Positions 52,677 to 63,356 of a stretch of DNA of 64,000 bases are shown one piece after another (positions within the stretch are counted from its first letter, which is position 1; each line of letters starts with the position of its first letter). This DNA is from Circinella minor (Eukaryota > Mucoromycota > Mucoromycetes > Mucorales > Lichtheimiaceae): positions 120,978 through 184,977 of the forward strand of contig JAEPRB010000058.1 of the NCBI GenBank assembly GCA_016758965.1. The letters are read 5' to 3'. The position numbers were made by a program, and so were the translations under genes. The notes beneath the pieces are model-generated. The model was not told the origin of the DNA. It did not search any database and worked only from the letters and a program-made list of their open reading frames with translations.

Positions 52677-54155
52677 ATGCAATACACTGAACAACTTGAC
52701 ACTGAAGTTAAAAATTTAGTTAGTACTAAATGGGGTTTTCTAGGAAAACCATGGCCTAAAATCCATCACAGATTTAATCATGGAACAGTTATAAAGGATA
52801 TGAAGGGTAATACACTTAATGAAATTAAGGAAGTATTACTTAATAGGTTTGGATTTATACTTGTGTTTTATTTCCTTACTGTTTTGTATGGAAATGTTGA
52901 ATATCCAGGACCATATCGAGAAATAGAAAAGGGACTTGTATTATTATACCATATGGTATCAGGTGAATCAGGAAAGGATATGCACAAAGTGATGCCATAT
53001 GCAACATTTTATGATTTATACAAGAGGTTTTGGATTACCAATTATAGTGAGTTGAATAAAAAGGTAAAACAGGACCTCAATGTTATGTTCTCATCACCAC
53101 GTATACGCATTCTTGCATCATTAATAAATAATCCAGATGGTTTTAAAAATGTCACACTATTTATTGATGGACATGATAGTAAAATAAAGTATTATAAACC
53201 AAGTGAATCACATTCGCTACTATACTCATATAAATTGAAAGGACCAGCAGTTCGTACACAAGTTATACAGGATATGAATGAAATAATTACATATGTTCCT
53301 GTATCTGAAAAGTATGCAGTTGGGAATGATGGTACAATGTTCATACAAATAAAGTTATATAATAAAATTAGCGAGGCAGATTGTTTAGGTATGGATGGTG
53401 GTTATAACTTGTTCATACAAAAGTTTAAAGATAATGCAACAGATGCTGGTTATGATTTTTATGACCGAAATTTCTTACATCCTATAAGAAAAGAACCAGG
53501 ACAAAAATTAACACTAAATGTGACACACTTCAATAATAAGTTTGGGTCATTCCGTTCATTAATTGAAGCACAATTCTCTATGCTTGGCTCTAAGTTTGAA
53601 CGATTTAATAACAATCGTGCAGCATTACAAATATCTGATATAAAATACTATAATATTCAGTTTCGCGTTGCATGCATTCTTACTAACATCTGGCGATTTG
53701 TAGATAAGTATGATATAGAGGTACAGCCACACCATAATTTATGGTATGGAAAAGGTTTCGAATTTCCAAGTAAGAAAAACAAACTCGACTTGGCATTTTC
53801 AAATGAGCAAAAGGTAAATACTGAGTATGATGAAATGGTTGAAATGCAACAGAAGTTTTTACAGCTTAATATGAATCAGTCGATAGATATGGTTATTGAT
53901 AGTGAGGAAGATGCTGATGACAATTTATCAAAACGAAGAAGAAAAGCCACAAGAGGAGGACAAAGAAATAGACAGTATGATAACTCATATGAAATTGAGA
54001 TAATTGTAGGGCATGTATATACTAACAACAAATATATATTTGAGGTTAAGTGGGTTGGATACGATGCAACGGATAATAGCTGGTTAACAATTAATAAGTT
54101 TAATGATCGGGAAATGTTACATGAATATATGGCCACACATGACATTCAGCTCTAA
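52677..54155 (+). CDS. DDE transposase with C-terminal chromodomain
   Basis: A 492-aa intact frame. I start at 52677 (MQYTEQL), because the 32 codons upstream lack an ATG. A DDE-type core is visible: Asp164 in IDGHDSK, Asp240 in LGMDGGY and Glu297 in RSLIEAQF, with an SYKLKGP segment after the first Asp. The spacing and the Gly after Asp240 fit the Harbinger/IS5-like (DDE_Tnp_4) group, though I cannot settle the superfamily. A basic linker (KRRRK, about 419-423) precedes a chromodomain at about 438-490, with FEVKWVGYDATDNSW as its aromatic-cage strand region. Chromodomains bind methylated histone lysines and steer integration in some retrotransposons; here that role is inference. The stop lies 9 bp from the Rep stop. 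Confidence 0.82.
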   Translation: MQYTEQLDTEVKNLVSTKWGFLGKPWPKIHHRFNHGTVIKDMKGNTLNEIKEVLLNRFGFILVFYFLTVLYGNVEYPGPYREIEKGLVLLYHMVSGESGKDMHKVMPYATFYDLYKRFWITNYSELNKKVKQDLNVMFSSPRIRILASLINNPDGFKNVTLFIDGHDSKIKYYKPSESHSLLYSYKLKGPAVRTQVIQDMNEIITYVPVSEKYAVGNDGTMFIQIKLYNKISEADCLGMDGGYNLFIQKFKDNATDAGYDFYDRNFLHPIRKEPGQKLTLNVTHFNNKFGSFRSLIEAQFSMLGSKFERFNNNRAALQISDIKYYNIQFRVACILTNIWRFVDKYDIEVQPHHNLWYGKGFEFPSKKNKLDLAFSNEQKVNTEYDEMVEMQQKFLQLNMNQSIDMVIDSEEDADDNLSKRRRKATRGGQRNRQYDNSYEIEIIVGHVYTNNKYIFEVKWVGYDATDNSWLTINKFNDREMLHEYMATHDIQL

Positions 54156-54164
54156 ATTATTTTC

Positions 54165-55980
54165 TTACTTATTTTGCTTATTAAAAAACCTCATATTAAT
54201 ACCAATTGTATCAGCCTTTTGTTTATTAGCCCAACTATATTCATGCTTTACATATTCATTAGTTATATTTATGCTTGGTTTTGTATCCACTATTTCTTTT
54301 TTTATCTCAGACTCTTTTGTTACATTTTTATCACCTATTATGACCTGTTTGATAGCCTTTTGCATTTTAAAATAGTCTTTAGGCTGTATTTCTTCTATGA
54401 TTTGCTTATTCTTTCGTTTATTTTTATTACGTCTTCTTTTCTTTTTATGCTTTGGTATATTACTTTGTATGCTACAGTCACTGCTTTGTTCTGATTCAGA
54501 TGTACTGATATCTATATATTTATGTTTCTCTGTATCCTCTGGTGGATTGTCCCAATTTATGTCTTCAGTTATTAGCTCGTCACACTTTGTTTCATTTAGT
54601 ACATCTTCCCAGTTTCTACAATCTGTTGGTGCTGGTGACTTCACGGTTGACCATCCTCTATTAGTTTGCTTCGGCGGGTCATATTGTTTACTGTCCTGTA
54701 TATTATGATTATTATACTTTTCCTCTTGTTTTTTCATATATTCTTCTGAATCAGCTAGTTCCTGAAGCTCTTCTGCTCTTTTATCCATTGGTGTATATTT
54801 TTTCACACCATCTTGACCACTATTCTTAGCATATCGTATAAATGTATGCTGATCTTCGTATTCATTTTCATATTCATTTTTAAATAGATCCTCATACATA
54901 TCCATGTTTCCATAATATATAAATTTCTCTTCATAATCCTTTACATTCATTGTATATGAACTCCATATAATATGTCCTTGACGGTTTTTATCAACATATA
55001 TTATATATAAACGGTTTAAAGTTGGTTCTAGTTCATATATTGATTTATTCTTATATAACATATGAGGCATATAATTACTATTCAATATTATTGGCATATT
55101 CTTTTTTTTAGTAATTGACTTGGTAAATTTACCATTCAGTTTTAATCGTGTTCCTTCTCACATTTGGTTTAGAAATGTTAATTTGAAATCAGAACCCATT
55201 TCTTCATTATACATAAAGTCATAATCATCATCCTTATAATCTGACCAATCATTTTCTTTATTCATTAAATAAGCTCTATGACCACCTTGTTCTATCATAT
55301 CAATATTATATGTCTTACCTACATTTGATGGACCTACAATCCAGTATTGTGGTATCTTATTTTTACCGCTAAACATAGTTTCAATACCAAATATAAAGCA
55401 CATATATAATTTACTTCCAGGATTATTTTCCATTTCAGTATGTATCATGGAAATAACTATTTAGGTTTGATTTCACAGTGTCATATTTCCATAATAATTC
55501 TGGATACATTTGTGTTGCTTTGGTCATTGTTATTGTTCTATTTATTAAATTATAACCGAGAAGTTGTTGGTGCATTTTTCTGGTCTTAATTTCAAAATTC
55601 GGATCCATATTGTAAGAAATATAATTATTTCCTTTCATACAATAGCTAATTGCCTTTTGTGGGTTACCACCAGGTTTCATATTTGGTGGTACACCATCAA
55701 TAGTAAAGAATTTGCGTGCTGATTTTGTATCAAATCGTTCATTCATTTGTATCCATATATGTACATGTTTTTCGCCTGTTTCTGGAGCAGTTTCATTACA
55801 TGCAATTGCCTTTTCAATATGATAACCAATCCGGTCATTTTTTACAAACCACTCCAGAACCTGTTCTTTTGTTAGGTGGAAATCTTTACAAATATATGTG
55901 AATAAGCCCTTTGTATTCTGAAATCTGAATTCTTTTCCGCCCTGCGAGGTAACCGCACTGGAAGTGACCCCATCTAACAT
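54165..55980 (-). pseudogene. CRESS-type Rep (HUH endonuclease + SF3 helicase), interrupted
   Basis: Single-stranded DNA replication initiator of the geminivirus/genomovirus-like type. The first frame (55980-55435) has HUH motif I (GLFTYICKD), motif II with the HxH (KHVHIW), and motif III with Tyr-x-x-Lys (SYCMKG). The second frame (55448-55158) has the P-loop GPSNVGKT and a Walker B-like YDFMYNEE. The same frame resumes past a stop and holds the sensor-type motif C PIILNSN, then a long acidic/basic tail rich in Lys/Arg near the end. It is broken twice: a shift of frame at about 55440, with a 14-bp overlap between frames, and an in-frame TGA at 55158-55160. The nuclease domain alone is intact. 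Whether the two frames could be joined by splicing or slippage is unknown. Confidence 0.78.
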
Positions 55981-56016
55981 TGCATCGGAAAAATGAGGGT
56001 TTGAGGATTTGAGGAA

Positions 56017-56271
56017 TCATACAAATGCTCGAACTCTGCCCATAATCCTAGAGCGGCTTTGGTCCTTAATGTTTTTGTCTACTTTTGTATTTTTCAAGTC
56101 TTTTTCTAGTTCACCTTTCAACTGGTCAATGATAATTTTAGCATCATCAATATGATGATGATGTTCAGCAAGATGTTTTGCTCTTTCAATCAAGAGCGTC
56201 AATGTTATTCCTAAAATAGGAACAAATTCAGCCATAATGGCAATAAATGTGAGCAAATTGATTTGGTCCAT
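56017..56271 (-). CDS. Small membrane/coiled-coil ORF upstream of Rep
   Basis: 84 aa starting at an ATG at 56271. An N-terminal hydrophobic stretch (LLTFIAIMAEFVPILGITL) is followed by a charged helix with a His run (HHHH) and a basic C-terminus. It is on the Rep strand, 37 bp before the Rep start, inside the element. No family recognised. It could be a third gene of the element or chance. Confidence 0.4.
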   Translation of the reverse strand: MDQINLLTFIAIMAEFVPILGITLTLLIERAKHLAEHHHHIDDAKIIIDQLKGELEKDLKNTKVDKNIKDQSRSRIMGRVRAFV

Positions 56272-56544
56272 GTTATGTTGATAGTGTTGTATATGTGTAG
56301 TATTAAAAAATATAATAAATAAATTTGACTTTATATTTTGAGATGTTATTTTATATAATAAAAAAAAATTCAATTTTTTTTTTTTCGAAATTTTTAAAAG
56401 TATGCATGCCAAGACTATTATAAATAAATTAAATTAATAAAAAATAATTTGGCTATACCGTTTTGTCTTGGCTATCTATCCGACTAGTGCCAATAGACCA
56501 GAGCATAATCACTATAACCTCGACTGGTCCCTATTAATAGGTTG

Positions 56545-57790
56545 TTTTACATGATCATTAACAACCTGGAAAAAATAGAAAAGAACTGCCTATAAGACCG
56601 CCACCCTCATCTTCTGCCGCTGCTCTTGCTACTGCTAATAACACTGTGTCACCACTATCTTTACTATCTTCATCATCATCTGCTGCTGCTCCTACTACTG
56701 CTACCATTACGTCACAATTATCTTTAACATCTTCTTTTTTTGCTGCTGCTTGTGCTCCTGCTACCATTTTGCCATCCCCTGATGCTTCCAAGGAATCTGT
56801 TGCTGCTGATGCTGCTGATGTCACTGAACCTGTTTTATCTGCTGCTAATGGCAAAGTTGGGCTTGTCATAGTACTCGCATATACTTCTGCAATTATCGAC
56901 CTACATAAGCAACAAATGCATACAGATGAAAACTTTAATAAACAACATCCTCAGTGACCATATGATTAGGCTCTCTTAGATCGACTTTGACAAGAAGATG
57001 CAACGTGTAAACATGACAAAATGGAGGATAGAGGTGCAGGCACCATAGCAGATAGATACTTAACTACTAGTGAGATAAAGAGTGTTGTCAACTATTATTC
57101 TGGCAAGAACACTTAAGAAGGCCTAAGAAATTGTACCACATTTTTGTCACAACATTTTGGTCTGCTGTATGGGGAAAGTATTCAGATAATGGAATTTGCC
57201 GACTTACAAACAATGCTCCTTGAATGGAAAGGTATCATTGAGTGCTATGCATTAGTTATGGTTTTTTTACAAGGGAAAACAAACTAAGAAAGTCGTGTGG
57301 GATTTGCTGTATATATCCGAAACCATAATATTGACATATGTCCTCAAATAGCCCTTCCTTTTTATTTATTCTATTGTTACCACATTCAAGGTGAACTGTT
57401 TCCTAGTCTGAACCAAAACCAGGATTAGTACTGGCTCAAGTTAATTAAGTCTACAGACCTGACGATGGCTGAAATGTTGTATTCTCAACACCTTAATGCC
57501 ATATCTTCTGCATTCAAAGACAAAAACACAGACAATGTGTAGATCAAGAGCAAGTATGGCAGACCATTTAGAAATAAGTGAATAATCTATTCAATAATTG
57601 GGCAGGTAGAATAGTAATGCATTATTCAAGAAATATTTAACCAGTGTACCAAGAGAAGCATTGCGAACTCTGGCGGGTTTTACAGCAGAAGCGGGTCAAT
57701 TTTATCTATCTCATGCAGCTGGGATGCCACCACCAGAATTGCGTCAAAAGGTGTCTCCTTGGATTGATGTCTGAGACAGCGTTTAAACAA
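56545..57790 (+). pseudogene. Crypton/Ndc10-type recombinase relic, 3' part
   Basis: After an Ala/Ser/Pro-rich linker (56600-56860) come segments LAYTSAIIDLHKQQMHTDEN, FLSQHFGLLYGESIQIMEFA, ICPQIALPFYFFYCYHIQGE, LTMAEMLYSQHLNAISSAFK and VPREALRTLAGFTAEAGQFY. This is the C-terminal catalytic region of Ndc10_II/Crypton-like proteins. Many stops and a few frame changes make it non-functional. It is the continuation of 52183-52380, split by the composite element. Confidence 0.65.
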
Positions 57791-58249
57791 TAGTGATGTT
57801 GAACAATGGTCGCTCGTGGCTGATGGTTTTTGAAGTTGTTCAAGCAGTTGCACGTTGTATTATTGTAGGATTCGGTTTTAATGCATGAACACTTTCCATA
57901 TTATTGTCTTTGGCAAGATTTCTTATTTCAGGATAAATTGTATTTATAATTTGAATGGTACATATTTTTATGACCATCACTAAAGTGATTTTTGGCCCGG
58001 GTACCATGTCCTTGGTGGGTGAGAATTAAATTATCTGAAATTTTAAATTGCCACGTGATATGGCTTCCTTCAGAAGCCATATCAGGAAGCGGCATTATTT
58101 TATAATACTAAATTAGTTTATGATTTGATGTCAAACAATAATATCCATATTTTTTATTAAGATATATATCTATATATATAGAAAATAGGTTCTGTATCTC
58201 TGATAATAGCTTATTTATAATGATATTTTATGGTCTACTAATGTATACT
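57791..58249. other. AT-rich spacer
   Basis: Between the Crypton relic and the DUF6729-like gene. Near 58000 is a palindrome-like GAAGCCATATCAGGAAGC / GCTTCC sequence; otherwise nothing. Confidence 0.4.
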
Positions 58250-61200
58250 TTAATTTTTGCGCCCACGATATTTTGGTAGATGAACATTAGAAACAATAAA
58301 TAAAGGACCATCAGATGACGGACTTGATGGTTGGATTCCACGAGAGGAGGTTGGTTGTGGAGATGCTACTTGATTCGATGTTTGTATATTAGTAATATTA
58401 TCTTGAGCGTATGGTAAAGAACCAGTAGCAGTAATAGTGGATTGTGTAGTAGAAGGATAATATATCCAATGAGTAGTATCAGGCAATGATGTAGCGTGAT
58501 TTGTGCTCCAGGAGACAAGAGGGCGTGTAATAGATTGTCTTATAATAGATGATGACAATGATGATGATAAAGATATATTTGAGTTTGTTAAAAAACTTCC
58601 ATGTTGAGTAGTTGGATCTAGTTGCAGAGGATATGATGTTAATGGTTGTATAGCTGACATTTGCAAATTCGATGAGGATGATAATCTGTTTGAATCAGAA
58701 GTATTTGTCAATGTTGGTTGAGAAGCTATGTAAAGAGAAGGAGATGCTTGAGCAGTCATATTTTCATATCGAGGTACTTTGTTTGTGCTTGGCTTATTAG
58801 CACTTGGAGCTTTTCGTTTTCTATCTTCAGACGAAACTATATCATGTACTTCTTTTCTACTTTCAGAATTCATTGTCATAGATAACAATGCTGTTCTTAA
58901 TTGCTCATATTTTCCATTGTAACTACGAAGATGTTCTAGGGTTTTATAAAATATGTCTTCCCCGTTGACATATGTAGACCAATTCTTTGCAAATTTCATC
59001 CAATCTATTGTACAATTCTTATACGTTGTCTTCATTTTTTCGTCAAACAAATCGTTTTCCCTTTTTGTGTGTACAGGTAAAATTGCAAATTTTGTCCATT
59101 GCTTTTGTGCAATAAATCGATATCTTGCACCTTTTGTTGCTAGCGTGGATCCAGCGAATGTTAACAGTGCTGATGTTTCGAGTATTGAATTTATTATCAT
59201 AGAAAAGTCAACATTGTTGGCTTGTATGTTTTCATCTGAAGATACTACCTCAATTCCAAGTTCTTTAGCGAGATTCTCTTGTAAGGGAGAGATTCCAAAA
59301 ACTTCCTTAGATGGTTCAAAAAAAATAGCATTCTCATGGACTCCAGGGCTATCATAGGATTGTTCCATACCAAATGATCCACGCAAATCCAATATATGCT
59401 GAGTCAACCACAGTTCATAATGACCTTTGTGTACACGACCGTATCTATTGAAAGAACCAACCTAAAACAGAGAACAGTGTGAATTAATATAACTTATATC
59501 CTGTAAAAAAAACTTACGTCAATATTATGCCTGAGTCTATAATCTGCCATTACTCCGTCAGCTAATTCAGGACTTGCTCCAAAAGACATAAATTTGCAGA
59601 TGATATTTTGATGCAGTCCCCCCTCAAGAGAGTTTGTGCCACGACTACAGCGATATAAAGGAAGGTTATTCTTATCTTTTCCAATTTCAAAATAAAACGA
59701 TATTCCAGGGGGATCAGATACGTGACCAAGTTGGATAGTGTTTAAAACATTTTCAGACTGCCGCCATGCCTCATCGTCAAAAAGTGGTCTGCCAGTTTTT
59801 GCACATCTTAAGTACCCATACGTATCAAAAACCTTTTTTACTACAGGATATAAATCTTTTCCAGGGGGGATAACTCCTAATAATATTATTAGAAAGATGT
59901 TCATTTGCTATAATAATACTGGTGCACCAAATAAAATGTAATAAACTTACTTTTTACACGTCGAAGAACCCAAGTAGGATTTTGGTCCATCGTCATATCA
60001 AACGTCATATGTTTAGTTTTTAAGTATTCTTCTATCAAACGTTTATCATTTTTATCAATCAAAAAAATGGCGTCACGCAGACGTCATGCGAACTCTTTTG
60101 CCAATCCGTGCTTCCTAGGTACTTGAATCATATCCATTAAATGGAATGCATCTTTAAGAATACGTGATGGTAATGGATTTGATGAAGTTGTTGATGGTTG
60201 TGATGTTGTTGAAGAATTTATTTGTTCGTGTGTTACTGATACAGAATGTGGCCGATTAGAATTATTATTGCCTGTGCTTTCTTCATAATCTTTAATGGAA
60301 TCATCATCTTCGGAATCAGTGTCGTTATTATCAATATTTCAATTAATCAAATCGTCCAAAACAGCGCTACTATCTATTAATAGACAAATATGTATGATGA
60401 GTAAAACATCAATGGTCCTTTTTATTAATATACGTACCAGTTGTATTTGTTTCTGCTGTTATTGCTGTTGATGATGAAGTGTAAGTTATCCTTTGAGAAA
60501 TATTTCGTGATGAAACCTCAATTGGCTTGCTTGTTCGAAGATTCTTTAAATCAACAACAACATTAAATAGAGTATCACCAAATTCTCTTAGTGATTTTTT
60601 ATGAGCTTTTAATATTATAGCTGGCTTGAGTACTTGTTTAATTGTAACAATAGCTTGATTTTTTCCAACAGTTATATCACCAAGTACACGATCTTGTTTT
60701 GCTAATTCTCCATATGCAACAGCTTCCCATAATTTCTGTGGATGCACTGAAACATGGATACCTATGATTTTCTAATCCGTTAGCTTATATAATTCAAACT
60801 GTTTATATACCATATAAGGTATAATCCAATAATTTATATTTCTGTATGGATACCTTGTAAGGGTTTCAAAACTAACTTTCCAACAGGAAAGTAACGCGTA
60901 ATAACAGCGTTAAAAACATCCAAGCCAGCCCACGCGTCATGAGCAGCATATTCGATTTGTTGTGGAGAAAGGATATCAGAATCCCAATCACTTGAACGAA
61001 TATCATCAACTTTTGGTAATGAGCAACCTAGTACTTTTTTACAAATATCTGCAAGGCTCATCCTTGCATCATGAATGACATCTCTTTCTTTACAAAATCT
61101 GCCAAGTTCAAGATCTCCTTGACACAGGACACCGAAATCACGATGGATTTTAGCCAAATCTCCACCAACTGCTCGACCAACCTTTTTTATGTCCCCATCT

Positions 61201-63230
61201 TGCAAAAACCGTTGTAGTGGCTCTGGTAGTTCAGACAGGGTGGCAAGTTTCAATATCCATATATTACGGGATGTTGCAATTTGAATCAATGCAAGTTTTC
61301 CTTGTGTACCGGTATATTTATCATATGGCCATTCACAATCAAAGCCCACTACAAAAGCTATATAATAGTGTTAGTTAAAATATAAACTAATTGAAAATTA
61401 ATATAACTAATGATGTAAATACGTACGTTTATCTTCAAGCATTGTTTCAAATGTTCGTTTGATTTCATTATAAGTCGATAATATAATAATATTTACATTT
61501 TCAGGTATTGGAACAACAGGAAGCTGGTTATTGGTTTTGATATCGGAAAGCTTTACTGGTACGACATCTCGCGTCAGCGAGGGCAAAACACTAGAAAGGA
61601 AGGCTTGCTCCCCAGTAACATTATCTGTAAAAAATATTTCTGGATGATCATGGCCATACATGTTATATGCATCACGCATCGAATCAAAAGCAAATTTCAA
61701 ATGCTTTAGAGATTTCGTTGGGATCAAAAGTTGCATCCTAATCTCCTCATATTCATTACAAACCGTATAAACAGCAAGAAAAGTGGGTGATCCATCAATT
61801 CGACCAAGATGTTTAATAATCTTAAATGTATGATCCCCTTTCAATACCCGACCTCCTAAAACCATCACCTGTTTATCTATCAAATGACGTATTTCGTTGA
61901 TTATTATAGTATATATGGTATGTAAATACTGCCCTGAAGGTATGTATCCAGCATATCCATCTTTATCGTCATATGATGAAAATGTTTGAAATGTAGGTGG
62001 GCTAATGATTTCTTCAAGAGTTGGAGATGTACGGCGAGAATTAATGTAGTTAAGATATTGAAATTCAAGTCGTGCATGTGTCAATCTTTGTAACTCTTGC
62101 AAAACCTTTTGGAAGCGTTTTGGTCCGAGTGCATTTTGAACACAGGGTCTAAATACATCGCCAACATCCCTCGAAATACCTGTGCGATGCGTAAAATATG
62201 CTGGGAATTCTTGTTGAAGATATAGAGGTAGTTTCCTGATGATTCCTTTGTTGTGTCCACTCAGTGTTTTTTTACAATGCTTATTTGTACAAATATATGT
62301 CATTGACATTACATAAAAGTTTCTGATAAATAATTTGAGTACATATATCTTTCAGGTGAGTAACTAGTATGCTATGTATTTATCGGGTAATAAAGTAGTT
62401 TTACCTTTTCAAATCGACGACTCTACGTGCAGGAGGATTTTTTGGATAGCCATTGATTGTAAGATGACTCGTACAATTAGGTTCCTGACATTTAAGTTTA
62501 TAGTTAACCAAAAGGTGCAGAAGCCATAAAAAAACTTTTGGTAAGTAGAGCATAGCAGGGTCATAGTCGAAACTCTCGTCTGCGCGTAATGCTAGTATCT
62601 CTGGCGATGGATTACGTAAAGCAAAAAAAGGATCCGGTGGTAATGTCCAAAAGGTACCACGACTGTACTCTACTAGAAGACCTTCGCCACTATTCTTTTT
62701 ATCCCTAACTAATCTTTCTTGGATGCTCAAGAGATATTTGTGAAGAAATGTTTTTTTATTTTTGTTGTCGTTCCTGTTGGGATTATTCTTGTTGATGTTA
62801 TTGCTATTATTTTGAGCCGATTCATTTTGTTTTCCATTATCCTCTACGTCGGAATCGTCATCATTATCCGTTTCACAATCACTATTGTCATCATCAAAAT
62901 CAGCCATAATAGGTATTTGTGAAGTGTTGACAGGGGAATTGTTGTCTTCTTCCAGTATCCCAGAATCAACAAGAGAAATAAGCTTTCCTAAATCGACATT
63001 ATGGTCGCCATCTCCTATTTCATTGTCTTCTATATTAAATTGGCTTTTTTATATAAATGCTTAAATCAACATCTCAAAATGAATTTACCTTGTGAAGTAA
63101 CTGTTGAAGAGGATTCACCTTTTGAAGTACCCTCATTGTTGCTATTATTATTTATGCTATTATTCGAGAACCAATTTACAGCGACTGCCCAGGCATTTCC
63201 CAAAAAACGCGGGCACGTGATCTGAAGTAA
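58250..63230 (-). pseudogene. Large DUF6729/3'-5' exonuclease transposon gene with in-frame stops
   Basis: Blocks in 5'-to-3' order on the minus strand. First an acidic N-terminus, then a DUF6729-like zinc-binding region (FWTLPPDPFFALRN, CQEPNCTSHLTINGYP, RRVVDL; 62900-62400). Next YICTNKHCKKTL and AYFTHRTGISRDV, a DDE-like part with GDHTFKI and FFTDNVTGE (61407-62309), and a DnaQ/WRN-type exonuclease starting VVGFDCEWPYD with YAAHDAWAGLD at its end (60834-61349). The last part has SDPPGISFYFEIGKD and CSRGTNSLEGGLHQN (59494-59904) and a Ser/Thr-rich tail to 58250. Similar architecture is known in fungal mobile-element genes. Two TGA stops lie in the exon at about 59950-60380 (60339-60341 and 60084-60086); the rest is open across introns. 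The exact start near 63230 is uncertain. Confidence 0.65.
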
Positions 63231-63356
63231 AAACAGTTTTGTTCGGATAAATTAGATGCCGAAAGGAAAAATAGAGACTCATAAAAAAAAGCCTTTTTTT
63301 TTTTGGAATCTTTCTAAATATACTTTTTTTTATATATTTTCTTCTTAAATCAAAAA

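Larger units (their letters stand above)
52449..56531. mobile_element. Composite element: chromodomain DDE transposase plus CRESS-type Rep
   Basis: Lies between the two halves of the Crypton relic, so it inserted there as a unit. It holds the transposase (+), the Rep pseudogene (-) and a small ORF (-). Ends are inferred. The left region GGAGGCCTGC...TGGTCTAGCC and the reverse complement of the right region GGGACC...TGGTCTATTGGC share imperfect terminal similarity, and both sides carry a TATAGCCA-type motif (52524 and 56457). A possible TATT duplication flanks the inferred ends, but AT-rich sequence makes it weak. Precise ends need copy comparison. Confidence 0.6.

Noticed and set aside
56408..56472. 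GCCAAGAC...GTCTTGGC inverted repeat as a replication origin hairpin
   Set aside because: The loop is about 50 nt and AT-rich with no nonanucleotide; more likely part of the element end.
56558..56869. 103-aa minus-strand Ala/Asp-rich frame
   Set aside because: Antisense of the Crypton Ala/Ser linker.
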